A stretch of 64,000 bases of DNA from Chloroflexota bacterium (GTDB taxonomy: Bacteria; Chloroflexota; Limnocylindria; P2-11E). Shown here piece by piece: positions 33,459 through 42,227 of the stretch; positions within the stretch are counted from its first letter, which is position 1, and the number at the start of each line of letters is the position of its first letter. The notes below the pieces were generated by a model. It was not told the DNA's origin. It did no database searches and saw nothing but the letters and a program-made list of their open reading frames with translations. The position numbers and the translations under genes were made by a program. The stretch covers positions 1-64,000 of the forward strand of contig VBFY01000059.1 of NCBI GenBank assembly GCA_005889405.1. The letters are read 5' to 3'.

Positions 33459-33830
33459 TCAGACCAGCAGGCCGATGACCATTCGAGCAACGAGTGCGGC
33501 AGCGGATGCGATCAAGAGACCAAGACCGAGCGAGCGGTTCGGACGAGGCACGAGCGGCATCAGGGCGAGGGCGAGCGCCGCGAGCGGCCAGTGCGGGCTG
33601 CCATCGGTGAGGAGCGCGCCGAAGAGCACGTAACCGATGGCGGCCCACGCGACGACCGCCGCGCCTTCGAGCAAGACGACGGCCGCGCACACCGCAGCCG
33701 CGGCGACCGCGCCCCAGAGCACCAGTTCCGCCGCGCCGAGACCGACGGTCCCGTCGGTCTCGCTGAACGCGAACACACCCATGATCAGCGTGTCGATGCC
33801 GGCGACCAGTGCCTTCGCTCGTCGGGACAT
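33459..33830 (-). CDS. Small integral membrane protein
   Basis: A 123-residue protein with four hydrophobic segments (LVAGIDTLIMGVFAFS, LVLWGAVAAAAVCAAVVLL, ALALALMPLVP, LGLLIASAAALVARMVIGLLV). No recognisable family. The ATG at 33830 is 6 nt after TAGCCT, so its mRNA is probably leaderless. It stands alone between GGT and the deazaflavin-dependent protein. Confidence 0.65.
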   Translation of the reverse strand: MSRRAKALVAGIDTLIMGVFAFSETDGTVGLGAAELVLWGAVAAAAVCAAVVLLEGAAVVAWAAIGYVLFGALLTDGSPHWPLAALALALMPLVPRPNRSLGLGLLIASAAALVARMVIGLLV

Positions 33831-33867
33831 TGGCGCAGGCTAACCGAGGATCGCAGTTACGCCCGCA

Positions 33868-34350
33868 TCACGCTTTCGGAGTGAGTCGCACCACCGGGAT
33901 CTCGCGATCGGTCTGCTGCCCGTATTTGCCATAGCCGGGCGCGAGGGCGACGACCCGCTTCCACGCGCGTTCGCGCTCTGCCCCATGCAGCGACTCGGCG
34001 CTCACCGCGAACTTGTGGCCGTCGACCTCGATCGCGGCTCCGTCGGGCAGGCGCGCGAGATTCACGTACCAGGACGGATGCGCTGCGGCGCCGGCATTGG
34101 ACGCCACGACGAGCCGCGACCCGTTGCCGCGCTCTTCATCGGGAAACCAGCCGAGCGTCGTTTCGCGGCGGCGGCCGGTCTTCGCGCCGGTGGTCGTCAG
34201 GAGGAGCAGCGGTCGGCCCTGCACCCGCATTCGGCGACCGAGAAGCCGGAACATCGCGATCTGCATGAAGCTGAATATCGCTGCGATCCACGGCGCCACC
34301 TTGGGGAAACCAGTGCCGCGAGTACCGCGCGGGGTCAGTCGAACGGACAT
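33868..34350 (-). CDS. Deazaflavin (F420)-dependent nitroreductase-family protein
   Basis: About 160 residues of the DUF385/Ddn type. GRPLLLLTTTGAKTGRRRETTLGWF near residue 45 is the typical phosphate-binding segment, and HPSWYVNLARLPDGAAIEVDG is the second family block. Members use coenzyme F420 to reduce quinones or nitro compounds. I set the start at ATG 34350 because TAACCT is 6 nt upstream, whereas the track's GTG at 34356 falls inside this short spacer. Its presence implies the organism makes or imports F420. Substrate unknown. Confidence 0.85.
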   Translation of the reverse strand: MSVRLTPRGTRGTGFPKVAPWIAAIFSFMQIAMFRLLGRRMRVQGRPLLLLTTTGAKTGRRRETTLGWFPDEERGNGSRLVVASNAGAAAHPSWYVNLARLPDGAAIEVDGHKFAVSAESLHGAERERAWKRVVALAPGYGKYGQQTDREIPVVRLTPKA

Positions 34351-34419
34351 GCGCACAGGTTACGCGCCAACAGTGCAATCGACGGAACGCGGTCGCGGCG
34401 TAGGGTGTACGAGACTCCG

Positions 34420-35514
34420 ATGAGCGACACCCAGATCGTCGAGCTCGACGAGCCCGAGCCTGCCGCGGCACCTCGGCCCTGGCGCGCGGGATCGCTGACG
34501 CTATTCGCCGTCCCGGTGCTGCTCGCCGCCGCCGCGACGCTGACCCTCACCGCACGAACCGAGACGCGACCCACCCTCGCCGAGAGTCCCGCGCCAACGA
34601 CCGCCCCGCGTCCCGCGGCGACGCTGCAGTTGATCGCGATCATCACCCTTCCACCCAGCACGCCATCGGTCGCGTTGACCGAATCGGGCAATCCCGAGGT
34701 CCTCGGGGACCGGCGCTGGTCATCGCCTGGGCCGGCCTACCCCGCGCGCGGCGACGTGGCCGAGGCGGTCCTGCGCGGTGACATCTACCTCATCGGAGGC
34801 ACCGGGACGACCGAGGACGGGCGCAACGTCTTCCGCTACGACACGATGACCGGCTCACGGCAGCGCGCCCCGGATCTCCCGATCTCTCTGGATCACGCGA
34901 TGGCCGCGACGCTCGGCGACCGGATCTACGTGTTCGGCGGATTCGTCTTCGCGCAAGCCTCGGCGCGAGTCTTCAGTCTCGGCGCGAACGACACGAGCTG
35001 GACCGAGGAGGCGCTGATGCCGCAGGGACGCGCGGCGGGCGGCGCAGTCGCCCTGGACGGACGCGTCTGGCTCGTCGGTGGCGTCGCTCTGAACGGCTCG
35101 TGGATCCCCGAGGTCTGGTCGTGGGACGGCGCCGGCCGCTGGTCGACCGGGCTTGCCCTGATGCCGACGCCACGCGACCACCTCGCCGTCGGCACGTACC
35201 GTGGAAGCATCTGCGCGGCTGGCGGCAACGGCGGTCCGCAGGCCTTCGAGTGCTACGAGCCGGCCCACAATGAATGGACGAAGCTCCGCGACCTGCGAAA
35301 GCCGGTGCTGGCCGGGCGTGCGTCCGAGGCCGGCGGATGGTTCTGGGTCGTCGAGCGCGACGTCCATGCGTTCAACGGCGACACCTGGAATTTCGCTTCA
35401 CGGCTGCAGTCGCCCCGCGCCGGCGGGGCGCTCGTCACGATCGCTGACGTGCTCTATTTCGTGGAGGGCGCGACCGGGCGCCCGGCGTCGATGGAAGTGC
35501 TCAAGGTGCGCTGA
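34420..35514 (+). CDS. Membrane-anchored Kelch-type beta-propeller protein
   Basis: About 364 residues: a cytoplasmic acidic tail (~25 residues), one transmembrane helix (LTLFAVPVLLAAAATLTL), a Thr/Pro linker, then Kelch-like blades each with a GG pair and Tyr/Trp (GDIYLIGGTG, GDRIYVFGGF, DGRVWLVGGV, GSICAAGGNG). The protein is probably displayed outside the membrane and binds ligand or wall components. The track ORF at 33985 begins in antisense of the neighbour; ATG 34420 gives the coherent N-terminus. It converges with the arginine operon end. Confidence 0.8.
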   Translation: MSDTQIVELDEPEPAAAPRPWRAGSLTLFAVPVLLAAAATLTLTARTETRPTLAESPAPTTAPRPAATLQLIAIITLPPSTPSVALTESGNPEVLGDRRWSSPGPAYPARGDVAEAVLRGDIYLIGGTGTTEDGRNVFRYDTMTGSRQRAPDLPISLDHAMAATLGDRIYVFGGFVFAQASARVFSLGANDTSWTEEALMPQGRAAGGAVALDGRVWLVGGVALNGSWIPEVWSWDGAGRWSTGLALMPTPRDHLAVGTYRGSICAAGGNGGPQAFECYEPAHNEWTKLRDLRKPVLAGRASEAGGWFWVVERDVHAFNGDTWNFASRLQSPRAGGALVTIADVLYFVEGATGRPASMEVLKVR

Positions 35515-35517
35515 CTG

Positions 35518-36054
35518 TCAGCGCGCTGGCTCCTGTCCGAGGAAGATGCGCGTGTAGCCCCATGGCTCGCCGGGCCGCAGCGGCTCGGGCGTGGTGCCGT
35601 CGAGATGCATGAGCATCGCCTGCTCGTCGCACGCGAAGCGTTTCGGGCACACCGGACATTCGGCGGCGCTCTTCTCGGGGAGCCTACCGAGACTGATGAG
35701 CGTGAATCCGCAGCGCTCGAAGAACTCAGGCACCAGGGTGAGCGCGAAAACGCGCCGGAGACCGAGCTGCCTTGCGCGCGCGACACACGCGTCGACGAGC
35801 GCCTTCCCCACCCCGCGACCGGACGTCTCGGGCCGCACCGCGAGGGAGCGGATCTCCGCCAGATCGCGCGTCAGCGTGGCGAGGGCACAGCATCCGGCGA
35901 ACCCCTCATCGTCGGCGACCAGATAGTCGCCCAGGTTCTCGAGGAGGAACTCGCGCGTGCGCGACAGCATCAGGTCCTGCGCCGCATACGTGTCGATAAG
36001 CTCGCGCATCGCGTCGACGTCCTCGGCGCGAGCCGGCCGGATGCCGGGGCTCAC
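35518..36054 (-). CDS. argA: ArgA-like GNAT, probable N-acetylglutamate synthase
   Basis: A 178-residue GNAT acetyltransferase. It starts GIRPARAEDVDAMRELIDTYAAQDLML, and the acetyl-CoA loop is VRPETSGRGVGKALV near residue 80. The segment ECPVCPKRFACDEQAM has three Cys in a zinc-site-like pattern also known in short ArgA-type enzymes. It would start arginine synthesis by making N-acetylglutamate from glutamate and acetyl-CoA. The ATG overlaps the argH stop (ATGA), strongly supporting this role over generic GNATs. It is the last gene of the operon. Confidence 0.85.
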   Translation of the reverse strand: MSPGIRPARAEDVDAMRELIDTYAAQDLMLSRTREFLLENLGDYLVADDEGFAGCCALATLTRDLAEIRSLAVRPETSGRGVGKALVDACVARARQLGLRRVFALTLVPEFFERCGFTLISLGRLPEKSAAECPVCPKRFACDEQAMLMHLDGTTPEPLRPGEPWGYTRIFLGQEPAR

Positions 36055-37424
36055 GCGCGAAGGGCCGACCGCGCTTCGTCGATCGCCGCCCGCACGCGCT
36101 CCGGAGCCGTTCCTCCGGGTGACGATCGCGACGCGAGGGAGCGGGAGATCTCCGTCTCGGCGACCGCGGTCTCGCCGAACCGCGGATCGGCCGCGCGAAG
36201 CTCCCCAAGCGTGATCCCGACGAGGTCCTTCTTCGCAGCGAGCCGCGCGCGTACGAGGCGACCCACGACCTCGTGCGCCTCCCGGAACGGCACGCCCTGG
36301 CGCGCGAGGTGATCGGCGAGATCGGTCGCCGTCAACATGCCGCTCTCGGTCGCGCGGCGCATCGCGTCGCGGTCGAAGCGCAGACCGCCTACGACGAGCG
36401 CGAGCGTCTCGAGCGCCGGGATGATCGTGGCCGCGTCGTAAAGAGGAACGCGCTGCTCCTGTAGATCGCCGTCGTACGCGAGTGGCAGACCCTTAAGCGT
36501 CGTGAGGACCGCGATGAGGTCGCCGATGATCCGGCCCGTGCGGCCGCGCACGAGCTCGGCGACATCGGGGTTCTTCTTCTGCGGCATGATGCTCGACCCG
36601 GTCGCGTGCTCGTCGGAGAACTCCGCGAACGCGAACTCGGCGCTGGTCCACAGGACCAGCTCCTCGGCGAATCGTGACGCGTGGACCGCCGCGAGCGCGC
36701 AGACGTACACGAAGTCGGCGATGAAGTCGCGGTCCGCGACGGCGTCGATGCTGTTACGGAACGTGCGCGGCAGACCGAGGTCGTTCGCGACCACCCAGGG
36801 ATCGATCGGATAAGGCACACCCGCGAGCGCGCCCGCGCCAAGCGGCGACACCGCCGCGCGCTCGCGCGCCTCGGCCGCGCGCATGCGGTCGCGCCGCATC
36901 GCTTCCACATGTGCGAGCAGATGGTGCGCGAGCGAGACCGGCTGCGCGCGCTGGAGGTGGGTGTATCCCGGCATCACGGTGTCGACCTCGCCTGACGCCC
37001 GCTCGACGAGCGAACGCGCGAGCGTGAGCAGGGCGGAGTCGAGACGATCGAGGAGCTCGACGGTGAGCAGCCGAAGATCCAGCGCGATCTGGTCGTTGCG
37101 GCTCCGGCCGGTGTGCAGCTTTCCGCCGACCGCCCCGGCGCGCGCGATCAGCACGCGCTCGACCGCGGAGTGCACGTCTTCAGCGTCGGCGGGCCACGCG
37201 AAGGTCCCCGCGGCGATCTCGGCGGCGATGCGTTCGAGCTCCTTCACCAGGGTGACCGCTTCGTCTTTCGCGATGACGCGCTGACGGCCGAGCATGTGAG
37301 CGTGCGCGATGCTCCCGCGAACGTCGTGCGCCGCGAGGCGCTTGTCGAGCTCGAGCGACGCGGTGAAGTCGCGCACCCGCGGGTCGAGGGCGCCCTCGAA
37401 GCGTCCCTGCCAGAGATCCTTCAC
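36051..37424 (-). CDS. argH: Argininosuccinate lyase
   Basis: About 457 residues, normal length for the fumarase/aspartase superfamily. It splits argininosuccinate into arginine and fumarate. GSSIMPQKKNPDVAELVRG is the family signature holding the catalytic Ser loop; HTGRSRNDQIALDLRL and TVMPGYTHLQRAQPVSLAHHLL are the other conserved blocks. The GTG start at 37424 overlaps the argG stop (GTGA); the track ORF's longer N-terminus is argG's shadow. Confidence 0.97.
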   Translation of the reverse strand: MKDLWQGRFEGALDPRVRDFTASLELDKRLAAHDVRGSIAHAHMLGRQRVIAKDEAVTLVKELERIAAEIAAGTFAWPADAEDVHSAVERVLIARAGAVGGKLHTGRSRNDQIALDLRLLTVELLDRLDSALLTLARSLVERASGEVDTVMPGYTHLQRAQPVSLAHHLLAHVEAMRRDRMRAAEARERAAVSPLGAGALAGVPYPIDPWVVANDLGLPRTFRNSIDAVADRDFIADFVYVCALAAVHASRFAEELVLWTSAEFAFAEFSDEHATGSSIMPQKKNPDVAELVRGRTGRIIGDLIAVLTTLKGLPLAYDGDLQEQRVPLYDAATIIPALETLALVVGGLRFDRDAMRRATESGMLTATDLADHLARQGVPFREAHEVVGRLVRARLAAKKDLVGITLGELRAADPRFGETAVAETEISRSLASRSSPGGTAPERVRAAIDEARSALRA

Positions 37425-38713
37425 TTGGTCCGTTTCTTCGTCTTCGGCGCCTCGAGCGCCTTCCTCGGCACGTCGAGCATCGCCTCGCTGCCCTCGCCCC
37501 AGAGCGCCTGCGTCCGCGCCTGCGTCCGCAGCGGCAGACCAAAGACGGTGATGAAGCCCTCCGAAGACTTGTGGTCGAACTGGTCGCCCTTTCCGTACGT
37601 CGCGAGCGCGGTCGAGTAGAGCGAGTGTGGCGAGCGGCGACCCGCGATCGTCGCGGCGCCGCGATGGAGCCGCACGCGGATCTCGCCGCTCACGAAGCGC
37701 TGCGTGCTGCGCACGTACGCCGCGAGATCCTGATGATGCGCCGTGAACCACAGGCCGTTGTACACGAGGTCCGCGTATTCCTGCGCCACCTTCGCCTTGA
37801 GGCGCAGCGTCTCCTTCGAGAGCACCATGTCCTCGAGCGCGCGGTGCGCGAGATGCAGGATGACCGCGGCCGGCGCCTCGTAGATCTCGCGCGACTTGAT
37901 GCCCACCAGCCGGTTCTCGATCTGATCGATGCGGCCCACGCCGTACTTCCCACCGAGCTTGTTCAGGCGCTCGACGAGCTCGACGCCCTCGAGCTCCTCG
38001 CCGTCCAGGCTGATCGGCAGGCCCTCGCGGAATGCGATCACGATCTCGCTCGGCTCCGCGGGAGCCTCATCGGGATCGACCGTCCACTGGAATACGTCGC
38101 GCGCCGGAGTTCCCCACGGATCCTCGAGCACACCGGCCTCGATCGAGCGTCCCCAGAGGTTCTCGTCGACGCTGTACGGGCTCTTTTTCGTCGCCTCGAC
38201 GGGGATGCCGCGCTCGCGCGCGTACTCGATCTCCTCGTCGCGCGTCATGTTCATGCCGCCGCGCATCGGCGCGATCACCTTCAGGTCCGGCGCGAGCGCG
38301 CCGACGGCGAGGTCGAACCGCACCTGGTCGTTCCCCTTGCCGGTGCAGCCATGAGCGACGAAGCGCGCATTCTCCTCGCGCGCGACGTCGACCAGCAGCT
38401 TCGCGAGCAACGGGCGGCCGAGCGCGGTCGCGAGCGGATAGCGCTCCTCGTAGAGCGCGCCGGCCTGCAGCGCCGGCCAGACGAAGAACCGCACGAAGAT
38501 GTCGCGCGCGTCCTGCACGACCGCTTTGCGCGCGCCGCTCGCGATCGCCTTTTTCTGGACCCCCTCGAGATCGCGCACCGACCCGAGGTCGCCGGTGCAC
38601 GTGACCACCTCGAAGCCGTGCGTCTCGCGCAGCCATGCCACCGCGACGCTTGTGTCGAGGCCGCCGGAGTACGCGAGGACGCACGTCTCTCCTTTGTGTT
38701 GCTGCGCCGTCAT
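37421..38713 (-). CDS. argG: Argininosuccinate synthase
   Basis: A 430-residue enzyme that joins citrulline and aspartate using ATP. The N-terminal PP-loop is VLAYSGGLDTSVAVAWL; HGCTGKGNDQVRFDL and TKKSPYSVDENLWGRSIEAG are conserved substrate-binding blocks. Full length with a basic C-terminal tail (APKTKKRTK) that exceeds typical enzymes by ~25 residues. ATG overlaps the argR stop (ATGA). Regulation would be through ArgR at the argC promoter. Confidence 0.97.
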   Translation of the reverse strand: MTAQQHKGETCVLAYSGGLDTSVAVAWLRETHGFEVVTCTGDLGSVRDLEGVQKKAIASGARKAVVQDARDIFVRFFVWPALQAGALYEERYPLATALGRPLLAKLLVDVAREENARFVAHGCTGKGNDQVRFDLAVGALAPDLKVIAPMRGGMNMTRDEEIEYARERGIPVEATKKSPYSVDENLWGRSIEAGVLEDPWGTPARDVFQWTVDPDEAPAEPSEIVIAFREGLPISLDGEELEGVELVERLNKLGGKYGVGRIDQIENRLVGIKSREIYEAPAAVILHLAHRALEDMVLSKETLRLKAKVAQEYADLVYNGLWFTAHHQDLAAYVRSTQRFVSGEIRVRLHRGAATIAGRRSPHSLYSTALATYGKGDQFDHKSSEGFITVFGLPLRTQARTQALWGEGSEAMLDVPRKALEAPKTKKRTK

Positions 38714-39195
38714 GCCTTCTCCTTCCGAGCCACGCCGAACGCGGTGAGACGCGTGAGCAGGGAGCGGGCATGGCGCTCCGTCGACGTCGCGACGAAGACG
38801 GTGTCGTCGCCCGCGAGCGTGCCGAGGATCTCGCTGAGCCCCGACGCATCGAGTGCCGCGCCGAGCGCGTTCGCGGTGCCGGGGGACGAGCGCAGCACGA
38901 CCATGTTCGCCGCGACCGAGGCCTCGACGGGGTAGTCCTCGCTGAAGCGGCGCAGCCGATCCGTGCCGCCGCCCTGGCTCACGGCGGACGGCAGCGCGTA
39001 GATATGCGCGCCGTCACGGGCGACCTTCACGAGACCGAGCTCGACGATGTCGCGCGACACCGTCGCCTGCGTCGCCGGGAAGCCAGCTGTCTTGAGCGCG
39101 CGGACCAGCTCCTCCTGGGTCGAGAGGTGCTGCTGCCGTACGAGACGCACCAGCGCCTGCTGCCGGTGATGCTTGCGCGCGAGCCCTTCCCTCAT
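38710..39195 (-). CDS. argR: Arginine repressor ArgR
   Basis: About 161 residues. The N-terminal winged helix (RQQALVRLVRQQHLSTQEELVRALKTAGFPATQATVSRDIVELGLVKV) binds ARG boxes. The C-terminal trimerisation domain has the arginine-binding GTANALGAALDASGLSEILGTLAGDDTVFV block. It sits within the operon it presumably controls, so repression is self-limiting. ATG 39195 was chosen over the longer track ORF because it overlaps the argB stop by 4 nt and fits the family. Confidence 0.94.
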   Translation of the reverse strand: MREGLARKHHRQQALVRLVRQQHLSTQEELVRALKTAGFPATQATVSRDIVELGLVKVARDGAHIYALPSAVSQGGGTDRLRRFSEDYPVEASVAANMVVLRSSPGTANALGAALDASGLSEILGTLAGDDTVFVATSTERHARSLLTRLTAFGVARKEKA

Positions 39196-39965
39196 GCGGC
39201 CGCCTCGAAGACGGTGCCCACCTGCTCGCCGGTGAGCAGCTTCTCGATCGCATCGGCGCCGCGCGCCGCGACGATCGCGGCGCGACAGCCTGCGCTCGCC
39301 GCCAACAGACACGCCTCGACCTTCGGCACCATGCCGCCCTCGATCGTCCCGTCGTCGACGAGCGTCTTCGCGCGAGCGGTGTCGAGAGACGCGATGACCT
39401 TGCCATCCTTCGAGCGCACGCCCGGCACGTCAGTCACGAAGACGAGCAGCCGCGCGCCGAGGCTGGCGGCGAGCGCGCCGGCAGCGCCGTCGCCGTTCAC
39501 GTTGAGGATCTCGCCGTCCTTCTTGTCCAGCGCGGCCGGCGCGACGACCGGCACGCGCCCCAGCTCGAGAAGCTCCTCGAGCAGCCCGCTGTCGACGAGG
39601 GTCACGCGGCCGACCAGACCGAGCTCCGTCTCCTCGCGCTCGGCGCGAAGCATTCCGCCGTCGACGCCCGACAGTCCGACCGCCGGCACACCGCGCGCGA
39701 TCAGCGCCGCCACGACGCGGGTGTTCGCGAGACCGGCCAGCGTCGCGAGCGCGACGTCGCGGGTCGGCGCGTCGGTGACGCGCAGTCCGCGGACGAAACG
39801 CGTCTCGAGGCCAAGACGTCCCGACCACTCGGTCGCGAGCGGACCGCCGCCATGGACGACGACCAGCGAGTGTCCTGAGTCGTTGAGCGCCGCCACGACA
39901 TCAAGCGCCCCGGCTTCCTCCCCCATGACCGCGCCGCCGATCTTCAACACCACGACATCGCTCAC
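39192..39965 (-). CDS. argB: Acetylglutamate kinase
   Basis: About 257 residues of the amino-acid kinase fold; phosphorylates N-acetylglutamate. VVVLKIGGAV is the ATP-site Lys loop and VVVHGGGPLATEW the Gly-rich substrate loop; NVNGDGAAGALAASLGA near residue 170 follows the family. Contains a C-terminal allosteric-like segment GGMVPKVEACLLAA. The GTG start overlaps the argJ stop (GTGA). Short form without the N-terminal arginine-sensing helix, so feedback inhibition is probably weak or absent. Confidence 0.94.
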   Translation of the reverse strand: MSDVVVLKIGGAVMGEEAGALDVVAALNDSGHSLVVVHGGGPLATEWSGRLGLETRFVRGLRVTDAPTRDVALATLAGLANTRVVAALIARGVPAVGLSGVDGGMLRAEREETELGLVGRVTLVDSGLLEELLELGRVPVVAPAALDKKDGEILNVNGDGAAGALAASLGARLLVFVTDVPGVRSKDGKVIASLDTARAKTLVDDGTIEGGMVPKVEACLLAASAGCRAAIVAARGADAIEKLLTGEQVGTVFEAAA

Positions 39966-41152
39966 GTCATGTACTCGGCGTTGATGCGCACGTACTCGGC
40001 GGAAAGATCGCAGCCCCACGCCACCGCGTGACCATCGCCGAGGCCGAGCGTCACCTCGATCTCGACCGCATCCGCCGCGAACAGCGCGCGCACGTCGGCA
40101 TCGGCGACGACGACGGGCGCGCCATCGCGGTAGACGAACAGGGTGCCGATCCGCACGCTGGCGCGGCGGTCATCGACGCGCGCGCCCGAGCGGCCTGCCG
40201 CGGCCAGCACGCGGCCCCAGTTCGGGTCGCCGCCGTGGATGGCGGTGCGCACCAGATTCGAGTTGGTGATCGTCCGCGCCGCCAGTCGCGCGTCGGCAGC
40301 GGACGCCGCGCCGCGCACGCGCACCTCGAACACCTTCGTCGCGCCCTCGCCGTCGGCGACGATCATGCGCGCGAGATCCGCGCACACCGTGTGGATACCC
40401 TCGTCAAACGCAGCGAGATCCGAGCCCTTCGGCGACACGCCCGACGCGCCGTTCGCAAGCACCAGCAACGTGTCGTTCGTGCTGGTATCGCCGTCGACCG
40501 AGATCGCATTGAACGTCGTGTCGGCGGCATGCGAGACGATCCGTCGCAGGTCGCTGGGCTCCACGGCCGCGTCCGTCGTGACGAACGCGAGGAGCGTCGC
40601 CATGTTCGGATGGATCATCCCCGCGCCCTTCGCGACGCCGCCGATGCGGACCGTGCCCGCCGCGAGATGGACCTCCCGCTCGGTCACTTTGGGTCGTGTG
40701 TCCGTGGTCATCATCGCGCGTGACGTGTCGTCCCAGCCGCCTTCCGTCAGTGCGATCGTCGGGAGGACGGCGGCGATGCGCTCGACCGGAAGCTTGAAAC
40801 CGATGACGCCGGTGCTCGCGACCGCGACCTCGTACGGCGAGCACCCGACGACGGCGGCGGCTGCTTCGGCCATCGCGATCGTATCGCGCTCGCCCTGCTC
40901 ACCGGTGCAGGCGTTCGCGTTGCCAGAGTTCACAACGATCGCGCGCAGCGTTCCGCGTTCGACGTGGCGGCGCGTCACGACGCACGGCGCGGCGATGACC
41001 TGATTCGTTGTGAACACCGCGGCCGCGACGCACGGCCGCTCCGACACGATGAGCGCCACGTCCAGTCGTTCGGGTCGGCCGTGTTTCACACCGGCCTTCG
41101 CGGCGCCAGCGCGGAAACCGCCGGCGTAGGTGACGCCGCGCCCGCCGCTCAT
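39962..41152 (-). CDS. argJ: Bifunctional ornithine acetyltransferase/N-acetylglutamate synthase
   Basis: About 396 residues. It transfers acetyl from N-acetylornithine back to glutamate, recycling the acetyl group. It self-cleaves before the nucleophile Thr186 in MIHPNMATLLAFVTTD; GKGAGM-like VAKGAGM and SVDGDTSTNDT are conserved. Possession of both ArgJ and an ArgA-like GNAT suggests the cyclic pathway with a separate priming enzyme. The ATG 41152 overlaps argC's stop (ATGA). Confidence 0.96.
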   Translation of the reverse strand: MSGGRGVTYAGGFRAGAAKAGVKHGRPERLDVALIVSERPCVAAAVFTTNQVIAAPCVVTRRHVERGTLRAIVVNSGNANACTGEQGERDTIAMAEAAAAVVGCSPYEVAVASTGVIGFKLPVERIAAVLPTIALTEGGWDDTSRAMMTTDTRPKVTEREVHLAAGTVRIGGVAKGAGMIHPNMATLLAFVTTDAAVEPSDLRRIVSHAADTTFNAISVDGDTSTNDTLLVLANGASGVSPKGSDLAAFDEGIHTVCADLARMIVADGEGATKVFEVRVRGAASAADARLAARTITNSNLVRTAIHGGDPNWGRVLAAAGRSGARVDDRRASVRIGTLFVYRDGAPVVVADADVRALFAADAVEIEVTLGLGDGHAVAWGCDLSAEYVRINAEYMT

Positions 41153-42171
41153 GGCCAGAGCGGCAGCGCCTCGAGACCCATCGTCTCGGGATAGCCGCGC
41201 ATCGCGTTCAGGTTCTGGATCGCCGATCCGGCGGCGCCCTTCACAAGGTTGTCGATCGCGGCGAACGCGACGAGGCGCCGGTTGGGCTCGTCCACGACGG
41301 CGTGCACGAGGCACCAGTTGCTCCCCAGTGTGGCCTTCGTCGCGGGGTACGAGCTCGTGACGCGAACGAACGGCTCCTCCGCGTACGCGGTCGCATACGC
41401 CTCGGCGACGCGCGCCCCGTTCGCGCCCTCGCGCAGCGTCGCATAGCAGGTCGCGATGAGGCCGCGGGTCATCGGGACGAGATGTGGTGTGAACGTGAGG
41501 TGCGGCGCGCGTCCGGACATGCCGCGCACCTCCTGCGCGATCTCGGGCGTGTGGCGATGTTTCGGAACGCCGTACGGCCGTACGCTCTCGTCGATCGTTC
41601 CGAAGAGGTAGGCGTCGTCGACGTTGTGGCCCGCGCCCGAGACGCCCGACTTCGCGTCCACGATGATGTCGTCCTCGACGAGGTTCGCGCGCAGCGCGGG
41701 CGCGAGCGCGAGGAGCGAAGCCGTCGGATAGCAGCCAGGGTTCGCGACCACGCGCGCGGTGCGCAAACGGTCGCGCGTCAGCTCCGTCAGTCCGTAGACC
41801 GCTTCCTTCAGCAGCTGCGGCGCGGGATGCGTGTAGGCGTACCAGTGCTCGTAGTCCTTCGGATCGCGAAGGCGGAAGTCGCTGCCGATATCGATGACGG
41901 CGCGCCCCTCGGCGAGCCAGGCGGGCGCGAGCTTCGCGGCCTCGCCCGCCGGCAGGGCGGTGAAGAGGACCTCGGCGTCACCCGGATCCGCGCCCACCAC
42001 GAGCGAGGCCGGCGCGGCGTGAAGATGCGGCTGCACATCGCGCAGGGGCTCGCCCTGGCGCCCGCGGGCGACCGCGGCTACGAGCCGCGCCTCCGGATGG
42101 CGCAGGAGGAGACGCGCGAGCTCGCCGCCCGCATATCCCGTCGCGCCAACGATCGCCACTCTGACCGGCAT
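41149..42171 (-). CDS. argC: N-acetyl-gamma-glutamyl-phosphate reductase
   Basis: A 340-residue NADPH enzyme making N-acetylglutamate semialdehyde. The Rossmann start is VRVAIVGATGYAGGELARLL, and the catalytic Cys147 is in VVANPGCYPTASLL. The full-length protein begins the arginine operon argC-J-B-R-G-H-argA, with every junction overlapping by 4 nt. Its ATG lies 8 nt after a good -10, so the operon mRNA is probably leaderless. ARG-box-like operators overlap the promoter, implying arginine repression. Confidence 0.97.
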   Translation of the reverse strand: MPVRVAIVGATGYAGGELARLLLRHPEARLVAAVARGRQGEPLRDVQPHLHAAPASLVVGADPGDAEVLFTALPAGEAAKLAPAWLAEGRAVIDIGSDFRLRDPKDYEHWYAYTHPAPQLLKEAVYGLTELTRDRLRTARVVANPGCYPTASLLALAPALRANLVEDDIIVDAKSGVSGAGHNVDDAYLFGTIDESVRPYGVPKHRHTPEIAQEVRGMSGRAPHLTFTPHLVPMTRGLIATCYATLREGANGARVAEAYATAYAEEPFVRVTSSYPATKATLGSNWCLVHAVVDEPNRRLVAFAAIDNLVKGAAGSAIQNLNAMRGYPETMGLEALPLWP

Positions 42172-42227
42172 CGCCGCATATTATGCGGTGAGCCGTATAT
42201 TTATGCAATTGCGCGCGAGCGGTTCGG
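42172..42227 (-). promoter_or_regulatory. argC promoter with ARG-box-like operators, leaderless spacing
   Basis: On the minus strand: -35 TTGCAT (42203-42208), 17-nt spacer, -10 CATAAT (42180-42185), then 8 nt to the ATG. ATTGCATAAATATACGGC (42192-42209) matches 11 of 12 fixed positions of the ARG-box pattern TGnATwwwwATnCA. A 15-bp perfect palindrome CCGCATAATATGCGG (42174-42188) overlaps the -10 and ends 2 nt from the start. ArgR bound here would block RNA polymerase. Confidence 0.72.
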
